Source: Humulus lupulus (lineage: Eukaryota > Streptophyta > Magnoliopsida > Rosales > Cannabaceae). From it: a DNA stretch of 64,000 nt. Position 1 is the stretch's first letter. Each line of letters begins with the position of its first letter. Location: assembly GCF_963169125.1 (NCBI RefSeq), contig NC_084802.1:113092903-113156902 (forward strand), written 5' to 3'. Of this stretch, positions 1 through 11,199 are shown one piece after another. A model generated the notes under the pieces. It searched no databases, had not been told where the DNA came from, and was given only the letters and a program-made list of their open reading frames with translations. Position numbers and translations under genes: made by a program.

Positions 1-219
1 GTTTGTGGCAAGAGTGGTCACTTGGCTAGGGAATGAAAAATCTAAAAAACTACTAATTTTGGACCCAAGGCAAAACAACGGAAGAGGAGTCAGTTGCAAC
101 CTTGAGTGAGGTGAATTTCGTCAAAGGGAAAGTGCAAGGATGGTAGTATGACATTTGTGCCACCATTCATTTAACTAATGATAGAGGAATCTTCAAGGCA
201 TTTGAAGAAACAAAATATG
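1..219 (+). pseudogene. Copia A fragment: Gag zinc knuckle and protease start
   Basis: Decayed part of a Ty1/copia polyprotein. The first bases read a CCHC-type knuckle (VCGKSGHLARE, then a stop where the third Cys would lie). With frame changes, this is followed by the spacer and the start of the aspartic protease region (KGKVQG, ATIHLTNDRGIFKAFEE). Copia protease normally has D-S-G near here; the Asp-Ser-Gly triad is replaced by an ICAT-like stretch, as in several copia copies. The reading stops at 219, where the LTR of copia B begins, and the same domain resumes at 28011, so the two parts once belonged together. The 5' LTR and the start of gag lie outside the window. Recognition is by motif memory, not alignment. 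Confidence 0.7.
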
Positions 220-1379
220 TGTTATATTATTTTTAATGTATTGTTTAGATTAAATAATGTGAGAAAGTGTATCACATATTGTAGCATAATATATATGAGA
301 GTTACATTTTTTAAATACTGAGAATATCCAAATGTGTAATATACTAGGGGTTACAAAATCAGTTATAAATTTGTAACTCCCAAATATTACCCAATAATGT
401 GTAGATTATTTGTTACACATTTTGAGTTTGAATTTCACAAAGCCATAAGTGATATGGCTATTAGAGATAAGATTTTAACTCTCATAATGTGTATGGAAGT
501 TACAAAATCAAGTGAGAGTGTGTTCGGAATGTTTTGGAAAAGTTTGGAAAATTGGGTTGTTGAAATGCACTGTGGCAGAGGCCAGTGATTGTTCCTAGCC
601 GCGGCCTGGAGGACAGAAGCTAGCGCCTGCGACCAAGCATATCCTAGGCGCAACCTGGAGTGTTGCCAATCTTTTTTCCAACTTTGGTTTTATCCAATTA
701 TGAATGTTTCCAACAACCAAGTAACTCCCAAATCTCCATTTTAATTCCATAAACCTCCAATTAAACATTGGTAATAGCCATGAGGGTTGGTAGAATTTGA
801 AATTCAAAGGGTGTCTCAAAACTCTATAAATAGGAGCCTATTGCTCACTTATTAGACATACTATTTTTCTATCTACTAGAGCACTTGGCTAGAAAATCAC
901 CTAGAGGTTTGTTTATTCCAGAGAGCTATTTTCCATTTGTGAGAGTTCCCTTAGTGCTTGAGATAAGGGAAATAATATTTTGGACAAAGGTTGGAAACCT
1001 TGTTCAAGTTGGTGATCCCCAATGCTCTTCACTTTGGTTGTGTGAGTGGGAGTGTTTGTTTTTTGTTATTGTTATTCTTTTCTTCTATTGCTTTCCATCT
1101 TCTTCTCTTTATTTTTCTATTTACATTTTTGCTTGTATCTTTTTCTTTTAGAGTTTTAATCTTCTTTACATCTTTTCTCTACTACTTCTAGTTTATTTGT
1201 ATCTTTTGTTAAGAGTTGTATTTTCTATTATTCTCTTCATCTACATATTTCAACATTTACTTGTATTTTTGTTATTGAGTTGTAATTTTATTTAATCAAT
1301 CATCTTATCTTTGTATTATTTGCTTAGAGTTGTAAGAGTCTTACCATTTTCCATTGAGGCAATATATTTATCTCTAACA
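220..1379 (+). repeat. 5' LTR of copia B (1160 bp)
   Basis: Begins TGTTATATTA and ends ATCTCTAACA. It resembles 26864-28010 over its whole length with scattered substitutions and small indels. It carries a TATA box at 824-832 and, 200-250 bp upstream, a GC-rich cluster with short self-complementary words (572-660). The ORFs inside (such as 885-1151) are not conserved in frame with the 3' LTR and are not called. Confidence 0.88.
824..832 (+). promoter_or_regulatory. TATA box of copia B 5' LTR
   Basis: CTCTATAAATAGGAG is a strong plant TATA context; the 3' LTR has TATATAAATAGGAG at the matching place (27469-27478). Transcription would start about 30 bp downstream and read right into gag. Confidence 0.7.
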
Positions 1380-1409
1380 TTAAAAAGCTTATCCCTTGTT
1401 TGTTTCAAT

Positions 1410-1500
1410 GGAATGTGAGACCATCAAGATCATGAACCAAGACCTAGTGATATTGGATAGGTTTGATGGATCCAATTTTACTAGGTGGTAAGACACGGTG
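1410..1500 (+). pseudogene. Copia B Gag N-terminus
   Basis: Starts 30 bp after the 5' LTR and reads MECETIKIMNQDLV, then LDRFDGSNFTRW. The DRFDG.NF.RW core is the usual start of plant copia Gag. A stop follows directly after the Trp, and the sequence then turns into AT-rich DNA with no gag similarity. The remaining gag, protease and most of integrase are missing or too decayed to see between here and 2741. Confidence 0.75.
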
Positions 1501-2100
1501 AGTGTAAATTCATACACATTTTTACATAATAGTGATGAGATTTTATTTCATGTATTTGCATTCTTTTATATGTTAATATATGAATAAGTGTGCAGTTGTT
1601 AACATGTTAGCATAATATGAGATACATTGTGACATTGTTGACACATCTTTTTGTGAAAATTAATGTGTAGTCCCCAGAAGTAAACTTTTGACATTATTTT
1701 TATAATCTAGAGATTGTAAATCTTATATGTATGCTATATGTGAGATAGTAGTACATATATTGACATGAAAATTATGTTTTGAGAATTTATAAGCATGATA
1801 CGTTGGTAGTTTAAAATTGACATACATATATATTGATTTTGTGAATCAATAGAATATATAAATACGTGAATTATTGTATGATATTTGTAATATACTTACA
1901 ATAATTTATGTGATTCAAAAGACATGTTAATATGATAGATATATGTTGCCAGATTATGTGACATTTCATTGAGATATAATTATGTTAATATATACATGTG
2001 AATTATCATTATTTTATGGTGTCATATTAAATTATTATTAATGTGATCATTATATAAATAGGTTTTATCCTATATTATTGTTGAAACGAGATTAGTTACA
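1501..2100. other. AT-rich stretch, no gene seen
   Basis: No ORF or known domain. It contains a TATA-like word near 2053-2060 and could be a decayed LTR piece inserted into copia B gag, but I cannot define its ends. Confidence 0.4.
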
Positions 2101-2740
2101 ATTTATTTGGTAAAATAAAAAAATTATTTGAGAAATTAAAATTTCTCAGTGTTGAGCATCTCAACTTATAAGATAAGAAAAGATGAACCTAAGAGGGTTA
2201 CATTTTTTGATAAGTGTGCCTTGCTATTGTAAGTAAAAAGGATCAAAGTGGATCCAAAATTATGGGATGGCATATAGACCTATAGGCTTGGATTCTAAAG
2301 TGTGGTAAAAAATGAAAATATTGAAGAATTGTTCTGTGACAATAATTCTTAAATATTCAACGTCTCAAGGAGGAGACATTGCAAAATTGGAGAAACAATT
2401 TTGAATCTTTACACCAATGGTGAATAAGGTTGAAAAGAATTTTATTCATTTTGGTTAAGAGATGGTGATATGTTTAAATTAATCTCAATGAGGAGATAAC
2501 TTTAAACCAAAGCATTAGAAATAAACGTGTTTAAATAAATCATTGATGGTTTATTTTCCTTGGTTTAAGTGTTTAAAAAAAATTTACATCTTCAAATTGA
2601 TTTTGATGAGAAAATCAATGGATGTCAAAGTGGTGTTTTCAATAGAATCTCAAAGAGATTCTTAGACAACTAAAAGTAAAAATTAGTGTTTATTTGCTTG
2701 AGAAATTTTCACGTGGTATTTATATCTTAATGTGAGTAAT
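2101..2740 (+). pseudogene. Extra copia fragment: integrase end and RT start
   Basis: Strongly decayed. Around 2190-2345 the DNA aligns by eye with 2765-2975 in the same orientation: both hold the 'LKVWGC.AYCK' region and the 'LESNVVIE...CDNNS' region that close copia integrase. Around 2605-2645 a MDVK..F word matches the copia RT segment normally found about 1 kb further on. So a second, partly deleted copia copy, or an internal duplication, lies before the true copia B integrase remnant. No frame stays open beyond about 40 codons. Confidence 0.5.
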
Positions 2741-3338
2741 GGAAAGGAAAAAAATCCAATATAGGATACTTCAAAGTGTGGGGGTGTATTGCATATTGCA
2801 AGAAAAATGAACCTAATAGAACAAAGTTAGGTTCAAGAGCCATAAAGTGTGCTTTTGATATTATGCAACAATAGTAAAACTTATAGGCTAATAGACCTAG
2901 AGTCTAATGTTGTGATAGAATATAGGGAAGTCGAATTCATTGAGAATGTGTTATGTGACAACAATTCTCAAGCTTCAAAATCTCTAAAGGAGAATTTGTT
3001 ATATAAGAAAAATTCTCAATCATTTACTTCCAAAATAATTCTCAAGAGGATAATTCTCAAAGGAATGTAGAACAACCCATTGAATTTAGAAGAAGTGAAA
3101 GGGTTAGAAAAGAGAAAAGTCTAGGATTGGATGAGATAGATTCTCAACGAATTTCGTTCTACATGGCAGAAGGAAATAGAGAAGAAGTCATTAGGAAAAT
3201 TCCAATTGTACTTTTTGTTGAGGATGATCCTAAGACTTATAGAGAAGCCTTGTAATTTAGAGATATTGCATTTTTGAAAGAATCCATCAATGAATAGATG
3301 GATTCCATTCTTTCTAATAACACTTAGGAATTGGTAGA
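2741..3338 (+). pseudogene. Copia B integrase C-terminus and linker to RT
   Basis: Reads NIGYFKVWGCIAYCKKNEP, then the YRLIDLESNVVIEYREVEF stretch and the Ser/Asn-rich linker (2849-3070), then, with shifts, the pre-RT segment with DSI(L)SNNT.EL(V)D. These are the standard blocks from integrase end to RT start in Tork-like copia elements. The reading breaks at the GTAGA target site of gypsy-1 (3334-3338) and resumes at 13194 with the DLPP..SKPIGCKWVF block. Confidence 0.7.
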
Positions 3339-3699
3339 TGTAATGATCCAACTATTCTACACCTTGGATCATTAAATACTACTATACACAGACACTAATC
3401 TTAAGAAAACATATATATGAAATAACCTTAACTTTATTATAAACTGTAAAGCAAAGGAAAACATACATAAAATACATTTAGGATATGGGATCCCATTGTT
3501 TTGAAAATATTAAAATAAACAAAACTTTAAATCTTAAAATTCGTAACAACTCAGATGCGGAAAAATACATAAAAAAAAAAATGATTGAAATGACTAAAAA
3601 CAACTTCATCCTCGAATCGTTCACGCAGTCCACCGAATCCATTCTTCTTGAATACACATTCCCAAGCCTCCAAGAATCTTCCCGCCGCCATATCTATTT

Positions 3700-3745
3700 T
3701 CCTGCACATATAAAATATAAAGGAATGAGCCTAATGCCCAGCAAG
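3700..3745 (-). promoter_or_regulatory. Conserved gypsy LTR block, gypsy-1 3' LTR
   Basis: Minus strand reads CTTGCTGGGC, then GGCTCA, a T-rich run and TGTGCAGG. The start is 406 bp from the LTR 3' end. The same block is in seven other LTRs of the window. The T-rich run ending in GCAG resembles a 3' splice site, but its role is unknown. Confidence 0.7.
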
Positions 3746-3852
3746 GAAAATCTACTACAAGCATGAAACATAATCATACACATAAACTATGAACATATAT
3801 CATATACTATAAGACATATATCATAATTCTAACCCATGTACATGGTAACTAT

Positions 3853-4030
3853 TGGGGTTTGCTAACTAAGCAACTACAAGCCTCAAACTACAATGAGGTT
3901 TGCTAGTTAAGCAACTATAAGCCCCGAAAACATAAAAGTGTTGGGGTTTGCTATATCACAACTATAAGCCCAAAACATAAAAGTGTTAGGGTTTGTTATA
4001 TAACAACTATAAGCCCCAAAACATACATAT
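3853..4030. repeat. Degenerate tandem array in gypsy-1 3' LTR
   Basis: About four units of 44-47 bp, each with a GGGTTTGCTA-like start and an AACTATAAGCCCC-like end. The matching array in the other LTR is at 11711-11890, so it predates the insertion. Confidence 0.75.
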
Positions 4031-4574
4031 ATCATAACATATAAATCATACTATAGCATAATCATAACATATTATATAAACATAGGACATATCACTTATG
4101 AACTATCCTATTTTCCTTAACAAAATATCGGGATGATGAGAACAAGGTCGGGATTTTGGAACACTCCTAAAAACCATTAATAGAAAGGAGAGTATTCTAA
4201 AAGAAAAGAGATGAAAAGAATGAACTAAACCATCGAGAAGATACTTACCAACAAGAACCTTAAGTTCAAAGAACTTAGATGCCTAACCAAGAATAAAGAA
4301 TACTAAGATAGGATTTGAGTAGAGAAAAACTATAAAAAAAAATGAAGGAAATATATAGAGATGAACTAGGAATAGGAATACCTTTGATTGCTTTAGAACC
4401 GAACTATACCTCGAAACTGAAATACACCATAAATCTTACTTCCCAAGCATTTGATAAGCTTATAATGATAAAGCTTATAATCCCAACCTAAGTGTTTAAC
4501 ACTCTAAAGTAAACCTAGCAGCTTGTAGGCTCTGAACTCAGCTTGAAGAATGAAGAAATGGTTGGGTACTATGT

Positions 4575-4584
4575 CCTATTTATA
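4575..4584 (-). promoter_or_regulatory. TATA box of gypsy-1 3' LTR
   Basis: Minus strand CTCTATAAATAGGACAT; the 5' LTR has the equivalent at 12441-12449. It lies 180-350 bp downstream (minus sense) of the palindrome cluster. Confidence 0.7.
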
Positions 4585-4766
4585 GAGTTCAAGAATGAAA
4601 AGATCTTCATTTAGCTTGAATAAAATAATGGCTTTTTAATTGAAAGATATTTGAATAATCTTTCAGCAGAGGCTGAAGACTCGGTCAAAAAGATTCTGGC
4701 TTATCAAGAGGTTTATGGAATAAAATGAGCTCGATTTCAAAATCATTTGAAAATGCAGCCCTAGAG

Positions 4767-4927
4767 TCGATATATCGCTTACCATAGGTGATATATCGCC
4801 TACCATAGATGATATATCGCCTGGGCTCATATTCCCGACGATCGTCGAAATGGTCGTGCGAAGTTACGTGTTTTTTGTATCCTCGTGTGGCGATATATCG
4901 CCCCCTAGAGCTGCGATATATCGACAT
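4767..4927. repeat. Palindromic GATATATCGCC repeats in U3 of gypsy-1 3' LTR
   Basis: Five copies of a GATATATCG word, one of them the perfect 14-bp palindrome GGCGATATATCGCC (4889-4902). Two copies are in a 22-bp tandem unit (about 4779-4821) that the other LTR lacks. The position upstream of the TATA box suggests a protein-binding array; no binding protein is known to me. Confidence 0.75.
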
Positions 4928-5377
4928 ACGCTGAAATATTATACACGTAATTACACTTTTTCAGCCTAATTTGAATTGAGTAAAAAGCTTTGACTTAGTC
5001 TAATAACGATTTCAAAGTTGTTGGCAGACTCTGGGATTTTCAATTATTACTCTTAATAAACTATTCCTGAAAAATACTTAATATCTCATTAAACATACAC
5101 ATGACAAGTGTCATTATCTTATTGCGTCTATCTAAACCTTATAGTATAATAAATATCATCTTCATAATCAGTCATATTAATCAAACCTTAGGTTATAATT
5201 AATATTCTTAAACTATAGGTTAAACTTATAAAATCTATAAGTGTTGTTACGAGTGTCCAACTAGGTCCCGGCTTGAACCAAAATCCACAGTAATAAACAT
5301 ACTATAACTACTACTAGCTATTACTATTACTACTATTATCTAACTAGCTAAGTAAAGTTCTTGGACTCTACAATTCT

Positions 5378-8300
5378 TACCTACTAAAAACAATTTCGTC
5401 CTCGAAATTTTCTTACCAAATAATTCCGGATACCGGCCTTGCATGTTCTCCTTCAACTCCTACGTTGCCTCTCATTCAGAAACTATTACTCCATAGGACT
5501 TTGACTATCGGAATACTCTTGGACCGTAACTGCTTCATCCCCCTATCTAGGATACTAACCAGTCGTTCCTCGTAACTCAAGTCTTTCTGGAGTGCAATCG
5601 TATCGTACTTGAGGACGTGAGATAGGTCTGACACATATTTGCGTAGCATTGAGATTTGGAACACGTTTTGACTATTCGGTAGGGCTAATCTATATGCAAC
5701 TCCTCGCACTTTGTCCAATATCTCAAAAGAACCTATAGAACGGGGACTAAGCTTGCATTTCTTCCCAAACCACTTTACACCTTTAATAGGAGATATCTTC
5801 AGGAAGACTTGATCTCTAACTTTGAATTCCACATCGCGTCGCTTGGCATCCCCATAGCTTTTTTGACGGCTTTGAGCAACAAGCAGACGCTGTCTAATCC
5901 ACACTACTGCTTCTTGAGCTTTTCTAACAGCTTCGGGATCGAGAAGCTGCCTTTCTCCTACCTTGTCCCAGTGTAGTGGCGACCGACACCTTCTTCCATA
6001 AAGTAACTCATAAGGTGCCATCCCGATCATTTACTGGTAGCTATTGTTGTAGTAGAACTCTATCAGCGGTAAGTACTTATTCCATGATCCACCAAAATCA
6101 AGTACACAAGCGCGTAGCATATCCTCTAAAATCTGTATTGTACTCTCGGACTGAGCGTCTGTCTGAGGATGAAAAGTTGTACTAAGACTTAACTTAGTAC
6201 CCATGGCTTGCTGTAAACTTCCCCAAAATCTCGATGTAAACACTGATCCTCTATCAGAAACTTTTGTCTTAGCAATTCCATGCAACCTTACTATTTCTTG
6301 GACATGGATGTCTGCATATTGGTCTGCCGTGTATGAAGTCCTAATAGGAAGGAAATGAGCAGACTTGGTTAGTCTATCTATTACCACCCAAGTTGAATCA
6401 CACTGTCTACTTGTTTGTGGCAAACCCGTCACGAAATCCATAGCTATATCGTCCCATTTCCATTTTGGTACGCTAAGCGGCTGCAATAAGCCTGTTGGCC
6501 GCTGATGCTCTACTTTCACTTACTGGCATACTAGACACTTAGACACAAATTCCACTATGTCCTTCTTCATCCCTGGCCACAAATACATTGCCTTGATGTC
6601 GTGTGTCATCTTGGTCGACCCTCGTTGAACTGAGTACGGGGTACTGTGTGCTTCTTCTAGAATCGTCATCTTAATCCTTTGATCATTTGGCACGCATACC
6701 CGATCCTAATATCTCAATAACCCTTGACCAGATATTGAGAAATCTATGGCCTTGCCTTCTCTAACTGCATCCATATGTGTCGCTAGTGTGTCGGCATGCC
6801 CTTGCCCAATCCGTATATCTTCTAGCAGATTTGACTGGATAGACAAATTAGCCAGCTTGCCGACAACTGCTTCTATTCTGGCATTGATCAGCTCCTGCTG
6901 CAGTGGATTTTCTATTCTGGCTAGTGCTGCTAAGCTTCCATAATTCTTCTTACTTAGCGCATCGACAACTACTTTTGCCTTTCCCGGGTGGTATAGGATT
7001 TCGCAGTCGTAATCCTTCACTAGCTCTAACCACCTGCGCTGCCTCATGTTAAGCTCCTTCTGAGTAAAGAAGTACTTTAAACTTTTGTGGTCTGTATAAA
7101 TCTCGCACCATTCTCCATAAAGATAATGGCACCAAATTTTTAACGCAAAGATTATTGCGGCCAACTCCATATCGTGAGTTGGGTAGCGTTGCTCGTACTC
7201 CTTCAGCTGCCTTGAGGTGTAGGCTATCACCTTGTCATTTTGCATCAGCACGCAACCCAACCCTTGCTTCGACGCATCACAGTAAACTACAAACTTGTCG
7301 TTGGGTGTCAGTACACAGAGTACTAGTGCTGAGCACAGCTTGTCCTTAAGCAACTGGAAGCTTTCTTCACATCTATCATTCCAGTTGAATCTTTGCTGTT
7401 TCTGGGTCAGGTTGGTGAGCAAAGTGGCTATCTTAGAAAAGCCCTCTACAAACCTCCTATAATAACCTGCTAATCCTAGAAAGCTTCTTACTTCGGATGC
7501 GTTCTTCAGTCTTGGCCAATCCTTCACGGCCTCTACCTTTGATGGGTCTACTGCAACTCCGTCCTTGGATATAATGTGCCCGAGGAACGTCACTTGCGAA
7601 AGCTAAAACTTGCATTTCTTGAACTTGGTGTAGAGTTGATTCTCCTTTAGTCACGTTAGGATTAAGCTCAAGTGTTCCTCGTGCTCGACTTCGTCCTTGG
7701 AGTATACTAGGATGTCGTCGATGAATACTATGATGAATTTATCCAAGTAGTCCTTGAAGACCCTATTCATTAAGTCCATAAACGTGGCTGGAGTGTTGGT
7801 AAGATCGAAAGACATAACTAAGAACTCGTAATTCCCATAACGAGTCCTAAAAGCTGTCTTAGGAATATCCTCTCCCCGCACCTTGAGCTGATGGTACCCG
7901 GACCGTAAATCAATCTTTGAAAATACGGTCACACCTTAGAGTTGATCAAACATGTCGTCAATCCAGGGTAGCGGGTACTTATTATTAATTGTTACCTTAT
8001 TCAACTTGCGGTAGTCTATGCACATCCGCATGCTTCCGTCCTTCTTCTTCACAAATAAAACCGATGCTCCCCATGGCGAATGGCTTGGTCTAATAAAACC
8101 CAAATCTAGGAGTTCTTGTAGCTGCATCTTTAACTCCGTGAGTTCTGTAGGTGCCATCCGGTATGGTGCCTTGGAGATAGGCTTGATGCGCTGTACTAAT
8201 TCTATTGTGAAGTCAATTTCCCGAGTCGGCAGCAACCCTGGTAATCCATCGGGAAATACTTCTGGGAATTCTTGTACAATGCAGACGTCTCCAACCTTAA

Positions 8301-10042
8301 GCGGTATTTCCTTCACTATGTCTGCGATGCTGGCTAAGAATGCTTGACATCCTTTTTCTATCATCCTTTGAGCTTTGAGAGATGATATTAGCGGTGTGCG
8401 TAGTCCTGAAACTTGTCCCATGAAACATAATCTCTGGCCGTCAGGAGTCTCGAACATCACCTTCTTGCATTTGCAGTCGATGGTCGCGCCATGCCGTGCT
8501 AGCCAGTCCATGCCTAGTATCACGTCGAATTCCTTGATCTCCAGTTCTATCAGGTCTCCTTCTAGTTCTACATCCTCAATCTTGATCGGTACGCCTCATA
8601 CTATCCTTGATGATAGAACTACTTTGCCCGAAGGCAACTCTGTTACAAACCTAGTTCTAAATCTTTCACAAGGTTTGTCTAATTTTTCTATCATTCCTAA
8701 CGAGATATACGAATGAGTGGTTCCCGAATCAAATAATACAGAACATATATTATTGAGGATAGAAACTTGACCTGTGACCACCTTATTGCTAGCATGAGCC
8801 TTTCCTTGGGTTAAGGAAAAGACCCTAGCAGGAACCATCTTTTCTTCCTTTTTCCTTTTCGTCTTGAGCTGATGACATTCTTTCTTTCGGTGTCCCTCTT
8901 TACCATAGTTGTAACATACTTTGGTATTTGCCCGGCATTCCCAAGGATGTTTCCTTTGGCACTTAGCGCATGGCGGGTATTCTACATAATCCGACCTACT
9001 ACCTCCATTATTTTTCCATGCCCTTTTATCGTTGTCAGACTGCTTATTGTCAGGATGCCTTATTTTCTGACGGTTATTGTTGTTGCTGGACTGATTATTG
9101 TTGTTGTTATGGTGGTTGTTGTTCCGACTAGTCTGAGGTTGATTCTGCTGTCTAGGCTCAGGCTTACTGGCTTCTTCCTTACTAACATTAGCCTGCAACC
9201 TTTCTACTTCCATTGTCGTCTCTAGAACATCGGAATAGGTAGTATTTCCTGGGTTTGCTAGCTTAACCCCTAGCTCGATCTTCAGTCGAAGTCCTCTAAC
9301 GAACTTAGACACCCTCAGATAGTTAGTTGGAACCATTTCCAGTGCGAGCTTAGCTAATCGGTCGAATTGCTAAGCATACTCTGCCACTGATAAATTCCCT
9401 TGCTTCAATCCAGCGAACTCCTCAACTCTTGAAGAGAGTACAGCCGAATTATAGTACTTCTTGTGGAATAACTCCACAAATCGGGTCCAAGTCATAGTGG
9501 CAACATCATGCGTCTGTTGGACTAAGTCCCACCATATCCTGGCATCCTTCTTGAGCAAAGACGAAATGCAGGATATGCGATCTGCGTTGCTGAGGTTCAT
9601 GTGTGCCAAGATTGGCTCCACATTTCTTAGCCACTCTTCTGCCTTGAAGGGGTCTGTATTCCCTTCAAAGTTTGGAGCGTGTTGCTTACGGAACCGCTCA
9701 TAAACTTGCTCCATGTGTTGAACTGGATATGGGGCATAATTCGCCACTGGCCATCCCTCATATGGACCAACTTGTTGGGGTGCTGAGGCCATTTTCTGTG
9801 GCTGTGGTTGCGGTGGAGGCGGAGGCTGAGTCTGAGGCTGAGCCTGTTGTCACTGTTGCTGCAATAGTTCCTCGACTTGCTGTCGGAGTCTGGCGATCTC
9901 CGCAGTGTTGTCAACTGGCAATGTCGGCGGTGCGGCTAGCAGCAGCATGCACTCCCCTTCTGCGAACTGGAAGGGCTTCATTGTTCACCGGAGCAGCGTT
10001 GGAGGCATTTCCATTGGTGCGAGCAGACCTTCGGAGCGACAT
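5378..10042 (-). pseudogene. Gag-Pol polyprotein of gypsy-1, with chromodomain tail
   Basis: Start chosen at the ATG at 10042 (MSLRRSART), followed by a frame shift near 9915; from there to 5476 almost everything is in one frame. In order: Gag helices with ARIWWD and a CCHC knuckle (CYNYGKEGHRKKEC, about 8900); protease LFDSGTTHSYIS; RT with FIDD (about 7710); RNase H ([12 protein letters not shown]); integrase with a damaged HHCC finger and the D-D-E core (VIDRLTKSAHF, VSDRG); then the KVLW...EATWE-like end of a chromodomain, reached by a last shift near 5475. Stops lie near 9851, 9368, 8594, 7934, 7649, 7602, 6704, 6521 and 6032; several look like former Gln, Arg or Trp codons. Coding runs into the region just before the LTR. 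Confidence 0.9.
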
Positions 10043-10578
10043 CGTAGCAGAGTTCTAACAGTTGAGAGAAACATGTCAGAACTTTACCCTAATAGGCTCT
10101 AAGGAAAAACTTAATCTAAACAAACATAACTCGGACCTATTGATTATGACTTCTTATGAAAATTATATAAGTCTTCTTTATTATTAGAGTGGGTTTCTAT
10201 ACTTAGAAAAATAAGTCATCTTTATTATTTTCTAAGTCTATTTCTAATCATCCTATATGACTTAATTCTCAGGCTCGAAACTCATCGTTGTTCCAAAGTT
10301 AACCATATTGAGGGCGTGCTGGGATCAGTAAAATCGTTCCCACTACTATGGCCTCCTAACTCTCAATATAGAAACTTGGTTGATTGATTTGTATCCACCC
10401 TCACCGAAGTTAGTCATTATTTATTTTATTTATTATTTATTATGATTGCAAAAGAAAATCAAACTCATACATGATAACAAAATTAACCATGATATTAATT
10501 CGGAAAAAGTTTTTCACTATTTACAATCATAAAAGAAAACAAATAATAAATAAAAATAAACAATGAAACTAGTCTATT
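10043..10578 (-). other. Spacer between leader ORF and gag of gypsy-1
   Basis: AT-rich, no ORF or domain. It contains two similar copies of an AAGTC..CTTTATTATT segment (about 10160-10240). It could hold a splice acceptor or internal ribosome entry for gag, but nothing decisive is visible. Confidence 0.4.
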
Positions 10579-11046
10579 CTAAAAATTGGGATCTTCTACA
10601 TCCGATCCTTCATCTAGCATATCGTCTTCTATCTCTTCATAGTCATCATTGTCTCGTGCCTCAAAATTCCATCGAGGAAGATTCGTAAAAATTCTATGTT
10701 TTTGTTCATTTGTAAACTGAAATTCCATTTTTGAAGTGAACCTAAGTATGAGAAAATAGTATCTCATAGCAACTGGCACTTCATCTTCGTCATCTATCAT
10801 CTCCCAAATTTCTTCTAAGGCTGCAGTCACAGTAGGACAATCTCTAAAAAGTCTAAGTACTAAAACTTATAGCTCTGTTGATCTCATCATGATCTGCTTA
10901 GATTCTTGGAGGTGACCTATCTCCCTGTGGAACAAAAGTAGTCTTCGAGTGATTCTCTCTAACACTCCTACGGTGTTTCGGGGTTCTCTAATTCTTTTTA
11001 AAGCCTTAATGGCTCGGATATTCTCGTAAGTTAATGCTCCGTTCAT
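10579..11046 (-). pseudogene. Leader ORF of gypsy-1 (about 155 codons, one stop), unknown protein
   Basis: On the element's sense strand between the primer-binding site and gag. An ATG at 11046 opens a frame that runs to a stop at 10579, broken only by one TAA at 10867-10869 (codon 60). Part one (59 residues) is basic and likely helical (MNGALTYENIRAIKALKRI). Part two (95 residues) has ALEEIWEMIDDEDE, an aromatic stretch (RYYFLILRF), FTNLPRW and a strongly acidic tail (DDYEEIEDDMLDEG). I do not recognise the family; it has no Gag, zinc-finger or transmembrane signature. An otherwise continuous frame of this size in AT-rich DNA is unlikely by chance, but conservation in other copies is needed. 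Gypsy-2, a relative, has only about 320 bp in this place and no such ORF. It could be an accessory protein or a former upstream exon. Confidence 0.6.
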
Positions 11047-11180
11047 TCTTAACTGAAAACATAAAGACTAAAATTGTTAGCTATACTTATAAACATAATA
11101 ACTATAATCATAAACACTTACTTGGCGGTCAGATTCAGAGCTTTGGGTGTGTGTATCGAGGAGAACTTCACGCGAATGAA

Positions 11181-11197
11181 CCCTTGCTCTGATACCA
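11181..11197 (-). other. Primer-binding site of gypsy-1 (tRNA-iMet)
   Basis: Minus strand TGGTATCAGAGCAAGGG, two bases from the 5' LTR end at 11200. The first 12 bases match the usual plant initiator-Met tRNA 3' end complement. Confidence 0.9.
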
Positions 11198-11199
11198 AC

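Larger units (their letters stand above)
3339..5372 (-). repeat. 3' LTR of gypsy-1 (2034 bp)
   Basis: On the plus strand TGTAATGATC...GGACTCTACA; matches 11200-13193 along its length. It holds a TATA box (4575-4584, minus), palindromic words (4767-4927), a 4-unit tandem array (3853-4030) and the conserved gypsy LTR block (3700-3745). It is longer than its partner mainly because of extra palindrome repeat units. Confidence 0.9.

Noticed and set aside
885..1191. Two overlapping ORFs in the copia B 5' LTR
   Set aside because: Hydrophobic, T-rich translation; the 3' LTR has indels breaking both frames.
1380..1400. Primer-binding site of copia B
   Set aside because: The bases after the 5' LTR do not begin TGG and do not match the initiator-Met tRNA pattern seen in gypsy-1 and gypsy-2.
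3485..3766. 93-codon plus-strand ORF in the gypsy-1 LTR, with a related ORF at 11443-11628
   Set aside because: It recurs only because the LTRs are copies; it overlaps the conserved block on the opposite strand and the tandem array, and the frame differs in length between copies.
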